Origin: Legionella sp. PATHC032
Lineage (GTDB): Bacteria > Pseudomonadota > Gammaproteobacteria > Legionellales > Legionellaceae
Direction: 5' to 3'
DNA: 64,000 nucleotides
NCBI RefSeq assembly: GCF_026191185.1
Contig: NZ_JAPHOV010000001.1
Coordinates: 2,537,001 to 2,601,000 of the forward strand
How positions within the stretch are numbered: position 1 is the first letter of the stretch; each line of letters starts with the position of its first letter. The position numbers and the translations under genes are program-made. Of this stretch, positions 7,660 to 16,633 are shown in pieces. Under the pieces are notes generated by a model that saw only the letters and a program-made list of their open reading frames with translations, was not told the DNA's origin and ran no database searches.

Positions 7660-9447
7660 ATGAAAAAAACAAACGAAAAACCTATCAATAAAACAAATGA
7701 AATGCCTGCATCCTCAAAAAAAGAAATCCTAAGTCCACTAGAACAAACACCTGCGCCTGAACAATCAGACCCCATTTTCAGATTCATTGATAAGCTATAT
7801 CAAGCTAATCTGGGAAAGTTAACTGCTGGTATAAGCCCTGCCGCATTAGGTACAGCCTATTACTCCTGGTTTGCTCAACTGCTGCAATCACCTGGTTCAA
7901 TGCTACGACTGGCTTATTATCCGCTGTTGCATGCTAACGATTATCTTTCCAACCTTTTCAAGTATGACAAGCCCAGAGATGGCAAAGACGTACGTTTTCA
8001 TACAGATAACTGGAGTTACTATCCATGGCGGCTTTGGGCTGAACAATTTCTCCAATTCGAAGATTGGTGTTTACAAGCCTCGAGCAAAGTTCCAGGTATA
8101 CCACTTCATGTCAAAAGAACAGTAACTTTTTCCACCAGACAGATTCTTGACGCCTTGTCGCCATCCAATTTTGTTTTGACTAATCCTGATTTGCTTCAGG
8201 AAACAATTCGCTCGAACGGGCAAAATTTAATTCGTGGGACAGAACTCGCCTTCCAGGATTTTGTAGAAAAAATAACAGGTTCTCCTCCTGCGGGAGTTGA
8301 GAATTTTATCCCGGGGAAACAAGTTGCTGTAACAAAGGGGAAAGTTGTTTATAGTAATCATCTAATTGAATTAATTCAGTATACACCCCAAACAGAAAAA
8401 GTATATAAAGAACCAATCTTGATTTTACCTGCCTGGATCATGAAATATTATATCCTGGATTTGCTGCCGGAAAATTCTTTAGTGAACTGGCTAGTTAGAC
8501 AGGGACATACTGTATTTATTGTATCCTGGCGCAATCCAACTAAAGAAGATAGAAATCTTGGACTGGATGATTATTATAAATTGGGTGCTATGGGTGCCAT
8601 AGATGCAGTGAGCAATGCCATTCCGCATACCAAGATCCATTTAATGGGTTATTGTCTTGGGGGCACGCTGGCTCTGTTAACTGCAGCCGCGATGGCTCAT
8701 GATCGCGATAACCGTCTAAAAACATTATCCCTGCTCGCTGCTCAAGGCGATTTTATTGATGCCGGAGAACTACTGCTCTTTATAACCAAAAGTGAAGTAT
8801 CCTTTTTAAAAAGTATGATGTGGGAGCAGGGCTATCTGGACACAAAACAAATGTCTGGGACTTTTCAAATGCTACGTTCGTACGATTTGATTTGGTCAAA
8901 AATGGTTCAGGATTACATGCACGGGACTCAAAGAGGGATGATCCCTCTACTGGCATGGAACGCTGACGCAACTCGTATGCCATACAAAATGCACAGTGAA
9001 TACCTGGAAAAATTATTCCTTAATAATGATTTTGCCGAAGGCCGGTTTATTCTGGACGAGAAACCCGTCGTAGGCGAAAATATTCGGATACCTGCTTTTG
9101 TCGTAAGCACAGAAAAAGATCACGTGGCTCCCTGGAAATCAGTATATAAAACCCATTTGTTAATCAATTCTGATATTACCTTTGTCTTGACTAATGGAGG
9201 TCATAACGCTGGAATAGTCAGTGAACCCGGGCATGAAGGACGTTATTACCGTATTCGGGAAAGAAAAATGGATTCAACCTATCTTGACCCAACTACCTGG
9301 TTAAAAAAAGCTGAATTAAGAGAAGGATCCTGGTGGATTGCCTGGCACGATTGGTTAGTTAATCACTCATCCCAAAAACTGGTGTCTGCACCTAAACTGG
9401 ACAAAAACTTGCCGAATGCTCCTGGAAAATATGTATTACAAAAATAA
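7660..9447 (+). CDS. phaC: Poly(3-hydroxyalkanoate) synthase, class I type
   Basis: A 595-residue enzyme that polymerises (R)-3-hydroxyacyl-CoA into storage polyester. The lipase-box-like motif GYCLGG places the nucleophile at Cys332, with Asp487 in STEKDHVAPW and His515 in GGHNAG completing the triad. Length and N-terminal region fit class I synthases, which need no PhaE or PhaR subunit. I chose the ATG at 7660 because AGGA lies eight bases upstream; the frame is open to 7597. The next gene is 11 bases downstream and handles acyl-CoA metabolism, so an operon is likely. Confidence 0.92.
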   Translation: MKKTNEKPINKTNEMPASSKKEILSPLEQTPAPEQSDPIFRFIDKLYQANLGKLTAGISPAALGTAYYSWFAQLLQSPGSMLRLAYYPLLHANDYLSNLFKYDKPRDGKDVRFHTDNWSYYPWRLWAEQFLQFEDWCLQASSKVPGIPLHVKRTVTFSTRQILDALSPSNFVLTNPDLLQETIRSNGQNLIRGTELAFQDFVEKITGSPPAGVENFIPGKQVAVTKGKVVYSNHLIELIQYTPQTEKVYKEPILILPAWIMKYYILDLLPENSLVNWLVRQGHTVFIVSWRNPTKEDRNLGLDDYYKLGAMGAIDAVSNAIPHTKIHLMGYCLGGTLALLTAAAMAHDRDNRLKTLSLLAAQGDFIDAGELLLFITKSEVSFLKSMMWEQGYLDTKQMSGTFQMLRSYDLIWSKMVQDYMHGTQRGMIPLLAWNADATRMPYKMHSEYLEKLFLNNDFAEGRFILDEKPVVGENIRIPAFVVSTEKDHVAPWKSVYKTHLLINSDITFVLTNGGHNAGIVSEPGHEGRYYRIRERKMDSTYLDPTTWLKKAELREGSWWIAWHDWLVNHSSQKLVSAPKLDKNLPNAPGKYVLQK

Positions 9448-9458
9448 AGGAATGAGTC

Positions 9459-10865
9459 ATGAATAATGAATTTCTTGAAAATGTCACCTATGAAGAGCTG
9501 ACTTTAGGACGCCAGGCCAGCTTAAATCGTACATTAACTCAGGATGATATTAATTTATTTGCCGCTATGTCTGGAGACATCAATCCTTCTCATGTCGATC
9601 CTCAATTTGCTAAAAGCGATGTATTTCATGGCGTAGTCGGACATGGCATGTGGTCTGGAGCTCTTATTTCTACCCTGCTGGGCACTGTCCTTCCTGGGCC
9701 TGGAACTATCTATCTTGAACAAGATATTCAATTTATAACTCCTGTTCGCATTGGAGATAATCTTACAATTACCATTGTTGTTCGTGACAAACATCCAGGT
9801 AAATCGATTGTTCATTTCGACTGCATAGGTGTGAATCAAAAAGGAGAAACAGTAATTAAAGGTCTTGCCAAAGTCATTGCCCCGACTAAAAAAATGAAGG
9901 TACCCCGAACTGTTTTGCCTCTGGTGCAAATCCATCACAATGACCACTTTAATAAAATAATTGAAGCCTGTAGCAACTTGCCTCCAATCAAAACGGCAGT
10001 CGTTCACCCCGTCAGCACGAATGTTCTGGAAGCAGTTTATGATTCAGTCAAAGCTGGTTTAATCACCCCTGTATTAATAGGCCCTATGGCAAAAATTAAA
10101 TGTGCTGCAGGTGAGGCTAAAATTGATTTATCCAATTGGGAAATGATTGACACAGAACACAGTGATGCTGCTGCTTTTAAAGCAGTTGAATTAGCCGCCT
10201 CAGGGAAAGTGGATTCTATCATGAAAGGTGCCTTGCATACTGATGAGTTGATGTCTGCAGTAGTACCTGCCACTTCTGGACTCAGAACCAAATACCGCAT
10301 CAGCCATGCTTATGTTATGGATATTCCAACTTACCATAAACCTTTAATCATTACCGACGCAGCCATTAATATAGCTCCAAATGCGGCGGATAAAGCAGAC
10401 ATATGTCAAAATGCAATCAATCTCTGGCGTATTTTATTTGGAGAAGAAACAAAACCCAAGGTCGCTATCCTTGCAGCTGTTGAGATGGTGAATCCCAAAA
10501 TGCAGGCAACTGTTGATGCCGCTGTCCTATGTAAAATGGCTGACCGAGCTCAGATAATTGATGGCATACTGGATGGCCCCCTCGCTTTTGATAATGCCAT
10601 CAATAAGCAAGCCAGTAAGGAAAAAAACATTATCTCTCCTGTAGCCGGTGATGCCGACATTTTGCTGGTACCAGACATTGAATCGGGAAATATGCTAGCC
10701 AAACAACTCACCTTTCTCGGGCATGCTGATGCAGCAGGAATAGTTCTCGGCGCAAGAGTCCCTATCATTCTGGCCAGCAGAGCTGATTCATTACGAACAC
10801 GTTTGTTGTCATGTGCCGTAGCAACCAAGATAGCAGCGGCTCGTAAAGCAGGCAAAATAAAATGA
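9459..10865 (+). CDS. MaoC-type (R)-hydratase fused to phosphate acetyl/butyryltransferase
   Basis: This 468-residue protein joins two domains. Residues 1-140 are a MaoC hot-dog domain with the (R)-specific hydratase signature GDINPSHVD and FHGVVGHGMWSG. Residues 155-468 are a phosphotransacylase with VVHPVSTN, GPMAKIK, KGALHTDE and ending in GHADAAGIVLGARVPI. The first domain could form (R)-3-hydroxyacyl-CoA from enoyl-CoA for PhaC, and the second swaps CoA for phosphate. Such fusions are known in proteobacteria. The stop overlaps the acetate kinase start, so the acyl phosphate is probably passed on for ATP formation. Confidence 0.88.
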   Translation: MNNEFLENVTYEELTLGRQASLNRTLTQDDINLFAAMSGDINPSHVDPQFAKSDVFHGVVGHGMWSGALISTLLGTVLPGPGTIYLEQDIQFITPVRIGDNLTITIVVRDKHPGKSIVHFDCIGVNQKGETVIKGLAKVIAPTKKMKVPRTVLPLVQIHHNDHFNKIIEACSNLPPIKTAVVHPVSTNVLEAVYDSVKAGLITPVLIGPMAKIKCAAGEAKIDLSNWEMIDTEHSDAAAFKAVELAASGKVDSIMKGALHTDELMSAVVPATSGLRTKYRISHAYVMDIPTYHKPLIITDAAINIAPNAADKADICQNAINLWRILFGEETKPKVAILAAVEMVNPKMQATVDAAVLCKMADRAQIIDGILDGPLAFDNAINKQASKEKNIISPVAGDADILLVPDIESGNMLAKQLTFLGHADAAGIVLGARVPIILASRADSLRTRLLSCAVATKIAAARKAGKIK

Positions 10866-11980
10866 GGCATTCCGCACTCTTAATTATCAATTCAGGTTCC
10901 TCCAGCGTTAAATTTCAAGTGTTCTCCAATACAGAGAAACTTCATCTTCTCGCCAAAGGCAAGATTATTAATATTGGAGGAAAACCATCTTTTACCGCGG
11001 TTAACGAAACGTCGGAGCACCAGAGAACCCCCATCACTTTAGAAAAGGACATGACGCATGAGCAGGCCATTCATATCATGCTTGATTGGATTAGCCAACA
11101 GCAGCAAAACTGGGAAATTCATGCTGTCGCCCATCGGGTCGTTCATGGCGGAGAATACTTCACTCAGAGTGTCCTGGTTACCCCGCAAATCATCAGCCAA
11201 TTGGAAACACTGAATTCTCTCGCACCCCTACATCAACCTCATAATTTGGCTGCCATAAAAATAATTAACCGGATGAAGCCGGAATTACCACAGATTGCAT
11301 GCTTTGATACCGCTTTTCATGCTCAGCATACTCCATTATTTACTACCTGTGCTTTGCCAGAATATTTAAGACAACAAGGGATAAGGCGATATGGATTTCA
11401 TGGTCTTTCCTTTGAATGGATTTCTCTCGTTCTCAAAAAAGACTACCCTGATTTGGCTAACAATCGAATTATTATTGCCCATTTAGGCAACGGCGCCAGC
11501 TTGTGCGCTATGAATAGGGGAATCAGTATAGACACAACCATGAGTTTGACAGCTCTTGATGGTTTACCGATGGGAACTCGTTGTGGCAGTTTGGATCCGG
11601 GAGCTGTTATTTACATGATGAGAAAATTGAATCTTTCACCATGTAAGGTAGAAGAAATACTCTATAACGAATCTGGCTTGCTTGGTTTATCAGGGACAAG
11701 CAATGATGTGCAGGAATTACAATCCTGTCCTGATAAAAACGCTCAATTTGCTTTGGAGTACTTTTGCCTGAAAACAGCCCAATTTATTGGAATGATGGCC
11801 ATTTCGCTTGGTGGAGTAGATGGTATTGTATTCACAGGAGGAATAGGGGAAAATTCAGAACTGATTAGAGCAAATATCCTCAAGAGGATAGAATGCCTGC
11901 ACCCTTTTTCTGTTATTGTTATTCCCGCGAATGAAGAAAAAATGATGGCTATGCATACCTTGACAGCCCTCAGGACGTAA
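10862..11980 (+). CDS. ackA: Acetate/short-chain acyl kinase
   Basis: A 372-residue ASKHA-fold kinase that interconverts acyl phosphate plus ADP with the free acid plus ATP. Motifs in order: INSGSSSVKFQVF at the N-terminus, HRVVHGG, RYGFHGLS, IAHLGNGAS, the phosphate-binding GLPMGTRCGSLDPG, and FTGGIGENS near the C-terminus. It is about 25 residues shorter than E. coli AckA, mainly at the C-terminal end. The 4-base ATGA overlap with the phosphotransacylase indicates translational coupling. It could use acetyl or butyryl phosphate. Confidence 0.9.
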   Translation: MRHSALLIINSGSSSVKFQVFSNTEKLHLLAKGKIINIGGKPSFTAVNETSEHQRTPITLEKDMTHEQAIHIMLDWISQQQQNWEIHAVAHRVVHGGEYFTQSVLVTPQIISQLETLNSLAPLHQPHNLAAIKIINRMKPELPQIACFDTAFHAQHTPLFTTCALPEYLRQQGIRRYGFHGLSFEWISLVLKKDYPDLANNRIIIAHLGNGASLCAMNRGISIDTTMSLTALDGLPMGTRCGSLDPGAVIYMMRKLNLSPCKVEEILYNESGLLGLSGTSNDVQELQSCPDKNAQFALEYFCLKTAQFIGMMAISLGGVDGIVFTGGIGENSELIRANILKRIECLHPFSVIVIPANEEKMMAMHTLTALRT

Positions 11981-12018
11981 AAGCGTATTTTTACTGGCAT
12001 AGGTAATGAGTATAAAAA

Positions 12019-12909
12019 ATGGATAAAGACTACTATAAAATCATGGGAGTCAGTCAGGATGCTTCTGAAAAAGACATCAAAATGGCTTACCGAAAATTAG
12101 CACGCAAATATCACCCTGATATTAGCAAAGAACCGAATGCTGAAGAACGATTTAAAGAAATGGCAGAAGCCTATGAAGTACTGAAAGACCCTAAAAAAAG
12201 ATCCGAATATGATCAATATCGGAAATACAAAGAATTTAATCCCCAAAACCATGAATTTACTGAACGAAGAACTCAAGAACAACCATATCAGGAATTTCAT
12301 TTTGATAGCGACTTTTTCGAAACCTTGTTTGGACACTCCCGCTATCAACAGCAACCAATGACTGGTCAAAATTATCATGGCAAAATCACTATCAGTCTAG
12401 AGGAAGCTTATCATGGGGCTGTTAAAAACTTACAAGTTCCTGTTGAGCAGGGCCCAGAAACTAAAATACAGACCCTGAAAGTTAAAATCCCTGCAGGGGT
12501 TAAATCAGGACAACAAATTCGCTTAACAGGACAAGGAGGCAGTGGAAGCGGCGGGGGACCTCGAGGCGACCTTTATTTAACAGTCGAAGTGATGAAGCAC
12601 CCTGTATTTGATGTCATGGAAAATGATATTTACCTCACTCTACCTATCACGCCGTGGGAAGCTGCTTTAGGAGCTACGGTTGTCGTACCTACCCTGGCAG
12701 GAAAAATTGATTTAAAAATCCCTCCTGGCTCACAAGGCGGACAAAAACTCAGAATTAAAAATCGCGGATTACCGGGACCAACGCCTGGTAATCAATATGT
12801 TCTATTAAAAATTATTACCCCCCCTGCTCAAACTGAAGAAGCAAAAGCTCTATATAAAAAAATGGCGGAGGTAATGCCTTACAACCCTCGTAAAACTATG
12901 GGAGTATAA
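12019..12909 (+). CDS. cbpA: J-domain co-chaperone CbpA
   Basis: A 296-residue DnaJ relative. Residues 5-70 are the J domain with the YHPD loop that stimulates DnaK ATP hydrolysis. Then follow a linker rich in Gln and Phe and the two C-terminal substrate-binding beta domains. The DnaJ zinc-finger cysteines are absent, which separates CbpA from DnaJ. Two bases after its stop begins a CbpM-like gene, the usual CbpA partner, confirming the assignment. Confidence 0.92.
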   Translation: MDKDYYKIMGVSQDASEKDIKMAYRKLARKYHPDISKEPNAEERFKEMAEAYEVLKDPKKRSEYDQYRKYKEFNPQNHEFTERRTQEQPYQEFHFDSDFFETLFGHSRYQQQPMTGQNYHGKITISLEEAYHGAVKNLQVPVEQGPETKIQTLKVKIPAGVKSGQQIRLTGQGGSGSGGGPRGDLYLTVEVMKHPVFDVMENDIYLTLPITPWEAALGATVVVPTLAGKIDLKIPPGSQGGQKLRIKNRGLPGPTPGNQYVLLKIITPPAQTEEAKALYKKMAEVMPYNPRKTMGV

Positions 12910-12911
12910 GA

Positions 12912-13226
12912 GTGAGCAAAGACAATCTTTTAATAGGCATGCTTATCGAAGAAACAACAACGATTTCTTTTATTGAAGTATGCCAGAAATATCATATTCC
13001 TGAAGAATTATTCATTGAAATGATCGAACAAGGCTTGTTTCCAGATCAACCATCCGATCCCCAAAAAATTGCACTGGGCCAAAAAGAATTGCGTCGCCTT
13101 GAATCCGCTTTTCGATTACATAGAGATTTGGGCATTAATCTGCCTGGAGTAGCTTTAGCTCTTGACTTGCTGGAAAAAATCGATCACATGCATCATGAGC
13201 TTGAAATTTTACGCAAACATTTTTAG
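12912..13226 (+). CDS. cbpM: Chaperone modulator CbpM
   Basis: A 104-residue MerR-like all-helical protein (FIEVCQKYHIP, then LRRLESAFRLHRDLGIN and LALDLLEKID). CbpM binds the J domain of CbpA and blocks its action on DnaK. The start is GTG at 12912, next to the cbpA stop, so the two are made together. Its last four bases overlap the end of the convergent acyltransferase gene. Confidence 0.85.
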   Translation: MSKDNLLIGMLIEETTTISFIEVCQKYHIPEELFIEMIEQGLFPDQPSDPQKIALGQKELRRLESAFRLHRDLGINLPGVALALDLLEKIDHMHHELEILRKHF

Positions 13227-13786
13227 GCATCAGAATCTTTAGGATTATAATCAGGTATCTCTTTAGGGCGATAGCCTTTAATTGTTCTAAAAAACTCGAT
13301 AATGTACTGAAAATCCTTTTTAATATCTCCCGTGGCCCAAAAAGGTTCATGGATCCTGATTTCTTTAGTGGAATAATCAGGGCCCACCATCACTATAGGA
13401 ATACCTGCTTGCCGGGCAATATGATAAAACCCTTCCTTCCATCTGGTCACCGGACTTCGGGTACCTTCAGGAGCCAGACCCAGTTTTAATTCATCGCGTT
13501 GGCGAAACAACTCCACAACTTTCTCAACCTTATTTCCCTTTTTAGAACGATCAACCGGAGTACCTCCAACAACACGCAAAAAATAGCTCAAAGGGAAAAA
13601 AAATAACTGATGTTTCGCTAAAAAATTAATTTTAACGCCGACAACAAAACGGGCACACAAGCAAATAACAAAGTCCCAATTGCTGGTATGCGGAGCTACA
13701 ATCACAATATATTTTTTTTCATTCGGCAATTTACCAACTATCTTCCAACCTATCAGTTTAAAAATAAAACGACATATTTTTTGCAT
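13223..13786 (-). CDS. 1-acyl-sn-glycerol-3-phosphate acyltransferase family protein
   Basis: A 187-residue PlsC-like protein with the acyltransferase motif HTSNWD (HxxxxD) near residue 33, GTPVDRS about 43 residues on, and the PEGTRS substrate-binding motif near residue 106. It is short for PlsC and resembles the soluble or peripheral subgroup of glycerophospholipid acyltransferases. The product probably acylates a lyso-lipid at the membrane; the exact acceptor is unknown. Confidence 0.82.
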   Translation of the reverse strand: MQKICRFIFKLIGWKIVGKLPNEKKYIVIVAPHTSNWDFVICLCARFVVGVKINFLAKHQLFFFPLSYFLRVVGGTPVDRSKKGNKVEKVVELFRQRDELKLGLAPEGTRSPVTRWKEGFYHIARQAGIPIVMVGPDYSTKEIRIHEPFWATGDIKKDFQYIIEFFRTIKGYRPKEIPDYNPKDSDA

Positions 13787-13902
13787 GACAAAAATCCATT
13801 TTTGTTTTAACCCAAGTATACTTGATTTTGATATCCATATAGAAGAAATTGTTATTTCACATGATCAAGGTACAATATCCTTTTTTTGAAGCGACTTGCC
13901 TT

Positions 13903-14454
13903 ATGCTATATCATGATCCGTTGATTTCAGAACACACGATGAAATGGGTGCGAACTTTCATTATCAATTACACGATTTGCCCTTTTGCAAAAGGGCCTGT
14001 CAATAAAGGCACTTTAAGAATAATTACTTCAGATACCCTAAAAAAGCATCAGGCGCTTAAGGATGTAATCACTGAAATTCAGTTCCTGGAAGAAAACCCT
14101 GCTGTTGAAACGACTCTGCTCATTTTTGCTCGAGCATTTAAAGACTTTTTTTCTTATCTGGATTTCATAAGCCTTGCTGAACAATTAATTCAAAACTTAA
14201 ATTATGAAGGGATTTACCAACTTGCTACTTTCCACCCGGATTATTATTTTGCTGATACACCTCCAGATGATGTCTCCAACTATACTAATCGTTCTCCTTA
14301 TCCCATGATCCATTTATTAAGAGAAGATAGCCTGGACAAAGCAATCGCTGCCTATGGGGATACCCACACCATACCAGAAAACAATATAGTGACAATGAAT
14401 GAACTTGGCTTAGAAAAAATTAAACTGTTATTGGCTTCCATTTCTATGTCCTAG
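13903..14454 (+). CDS. DUF1415 family protein
   Basis: A protein of about 183 residues with the DUF1415 signature: a W-containing N-terminal helix followed by ICPFAKGP, and the later TFHPDYYFADTP and NRSPYPMIHLLRED. The family is widespread in proteobacteria and has no agreed function. The reading frame is open from 13849 and start choice is uncertain. I favour 13903 because family members begin about 20 residues before CPFA. Confidence 0.75.
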   Translation: MLYHDPLISEHTMKWVRTFIINYTICPFAKGPVNKGTLRIITSDTLKKHQALKDVITEIQFLEENPAVETTLLIFARAFKDFFSYLDFISLAEQLIQNLNYEGIYQLATFHPDYYFADTPPDDVSNYTNRSPYPMIHLLREDSLDKAIAAYGDTHTIPENNIVTMNELGLEKIKLLLASISMS

Positions 14455-14460
14455 TACGGA

Positions 14461-14542
14461 ACAGGACTTACGAAAAACGCCAAGGTCAAGGCAAAAAATG
14501 TTTTTAATGAGCGAGGAGATAGCTGTTGCAGGTAAGTCCTGT
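14461..14542. repeat. 82-base inverted-repeat element between convergent genes
   Basis: ACAGGACTTAC at 14461-14471 is perfectly inverted as GTAAGTCCTGT at 14532-14542, with 60 bases between. The unit looks like a small dispersed element or long-loop terminator and lies in the gap between two facing genes. Confidence 0.5.
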
Positions 14543-14573
14543 GGACATTAAGCTATTGTAATGCCATCGTACT

Positions 14574-15812
14574 TTATAATTCATTCTTATAAATGACACC
14601 ATCTTTCATAATCAATTTAAGGTTTTCATCTGGGTGGAGCAGAACATTTAAATTGACGAAGGGATTACCGTCTACTACTAACAGATCAGCATAAGCTCCT
14701 TCGCTTACGACACCAAGTTTTCCCTTTTGCATTAACAATTCAGCATTGACTATAGTAGCTGAGCGAATGATATTGGCCGCTGAATCAAGTGCATTGCGCA
14801 TTTCAAATTCTCTTAATTGTTCTCTCTGTGCCTCAGGACCCCATAAATCCGTACCAAAAGCAATAGGAAGTTTATATTTTAAGGCATATTCATAAACCTT
14901 TTTGCCTTTTTCAATAGTATTTTTCAAATTGGCTACAATAACATCAGACAGCCGGTTTTGTTCAGCACTTTCAATTCTTTGCGCCAATGAAATAAATGTA
15001 GGATCGTAAATCACTCCATTTTCCGACATTAACTCTACAGTTGGTTCACTTACAAAATTAGCATGCTCAATGGAACGCACACCTGATTTAATGCACTTTC
15101 TTACTGATTCATCAGTATAAGCATGAGCCATGACATAAGTATTTCTTGCATGTGCTTCTTCAACAATTGTCGATAATTCTTCCTCAGAATATTCATACAG
15201 TGTTGGATTACTAAGGGAAGGAAAAACAACCCCGCCTGAAGCGAATACTTTTAATTGTGATGCTCCCTTCCTTAACTCTTCTCGGGCAGCCCTTCTCACT
15301 TCATCCACCCCATCTGCAATAACGGACATCGTCGAGAAAGAACTAATGTGCCCGCAAGGATCACTCTGTTCATTCGGCTTTCTAAAATCAGCGCCTCCGC
15401 CTGTTTGCGTTAATGCCTTCCCGGAATAAAATAATCGAGGCCCAGGAATTCTATTATTATCCAGTAATTGCGCTATTCTATAATCAGCGCCCCCAGCTTC
15501 TCGTAAAGTCGTAAAGCCATAGGACAAGCTATTTTTCAGATAATTAGCGGCAGCCAAAAATATCTCTGCTTCGGAGTAGAGGATATTTTTTGGGCTTAAG
15601 GTCAATCCGGTAATATGAGCATGAGCATCGATTAAACCAGGCATTAATGTCTTCCCTTTGACATCGATAATGCGCGTTCCTTCGAAAGGTTGAAGCGGTA
15701 TTTGCGACACTTGAGAGATCAAATTATTCTGAACCAGAACATCAAAATTTTTTTGAATCTTTGTAGATTCTACCAAAATAACGTTAGCATTTTTAAAAAG
15801 AATAGAGTTCAT
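14574..15812 (-). CDS. Amidohydrolase superfamily protein (imidazolonepropionase/prolidase-like)
   Basis: A 412-residue metal-dependent hydrolase. The first metal motif DAHAHITG (HxH) is near residue 63, KVFASGG supplies the bridging Lys region, VMAHAYT and SIEHANF the later His ligands, and AFGTDLWG the catalytic Asp. The N- and C-terminal beta-sandwich segments are present (GADLLVVD-type ending, here AYADLLVVDGNP). Relatives cleave N-acyl or X-Pro dipeptides or cyclic amides; the substrate cannot be told here. No signal peptide is seen. Confidence 0.82.
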   Translation of the reverse strand: MNSILFKNANVILVESTKIQKNFDVLVQNNLISQVSQIPLQPFEGTRIIDVKGKTLMPGLIDAHAHITGLTLSPKNILYSEAEIFLAAANYLKNSLSYGFTTLREAGGADYRIAQLLDNNRIPGPRLFYSGKALTQTGGGADFRKPNEQSDPCGHISSFSTMSVIADGVDEVRRAAREELRKGASQLKVFASGGVVFPSLSNPTLYEYSEEELSTIVEEAHARNTYVMAHAYTDESVRKCIKSGVRSIEHANFVSEPTVELMSENGVIYDPTFISLAQRIESAEQNRLSDVIVANLKNTIEKGKKVYEYALKYKLPIAFGTDLWGPEAQREQLREFEMRNALDSAANIIRSATIVNAELLMQKGKLGVVSEGAYADLLVVDGNPFVNLNVLLHPDENLKLIMKDGVIYKNEL

Positions 15813-16072
15813 TTTAATCTCGAAGTCATTAATCTAACTTACTCTATTTATAGTCTATTTTGATAAATCCAGTCGATATACAGGATTCATTTGGGCTGAG
15901 GAGATGCATAAGCATCGTCTTGAAGACTTGGCACGAAACATTAAATCACATACAAGTCTTCTAGATAACGACCGCTGTTGTCCATAACTATAGAGAATTA
16001 ATAATACCCAAGTCCACATTATTGAAATAATGTACTAAAATTTATCATATAGGACTCATTATCAGGTGCATC

Positions 16073-16633
16073 ATGAACACACAAGATCCGGCACTTTCGA
16101 TCTCAAATCCACGATTATTATCAGCAATCTATTTTGGCTTGTTATCAGTCGTTGGCACGATACTGATCAATGCATTTCTCACTTCGATTGGAATTGAAGA
16201 AATTATCCCGGTCTATCAGTCGGTCATTCTGGGAATGGTTGTAGCTTCCTGCACCGGGGCCATTTTTGGGGAAGCCATCGTTCACTGTAAAAAACCTTAT
16301 AAAAGAAAAACCTTTTGGTTAGGATTCAGTATGGTCATAGCCTCACTACCTGTCTTTGATCTCGGCCTTGTCTTCTTGATGTCAGAAGATCATGCCAAGC
16401 TTTTTGAAGTAACCACTCTAACCAGCATGGTTTTGTTCTATCTCATTGTTCTGGCCTATAGCTATGTGCTTTTTGGTATTTTGCTGGCTGTTGCCTCCGG
16501 GCTTGCTGCTATGTATTTAAGAGGGCAATTAGTATACGATATCCTGCATACCCAAACTCGACGTCAACAAAAACATAAGCATGCATTGGCAAAAAGTAAA
16601 TCAGAAGGACATGCCCATAAAGTTCACCGATGA
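16073..16633 (+). CDS. Multi-pass inner-membrane protein, unknown function
   Basis: A 186-residue protein with about four transmembrane helices (near residues 14-36, 45-65, 80-105 and 118-150) and a basic, His-rich cytoplasmic tail from 160. It overlaps the start of the following nuclease gene by 23 bases in a different frame, which hints at coupled expression. I recognise no family. Confidence 0.7.
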   Translation: MNTQDPALSISNPRLLSAIYFGLLSVVGTILINAFLTSIGIEEIIPVYQSVILGMVVASCTGAIFGEAIVHCKKPYKRKTFWLGFSMVIASLPVFDLGLVFLMSEDHAKLFEVTTLTSMVLFYLIVLAYSYVLFGILLAVASGLAAMYLRGQLVYDILHTQTRRQQKHKHALAKSKSEGHAHKVHR

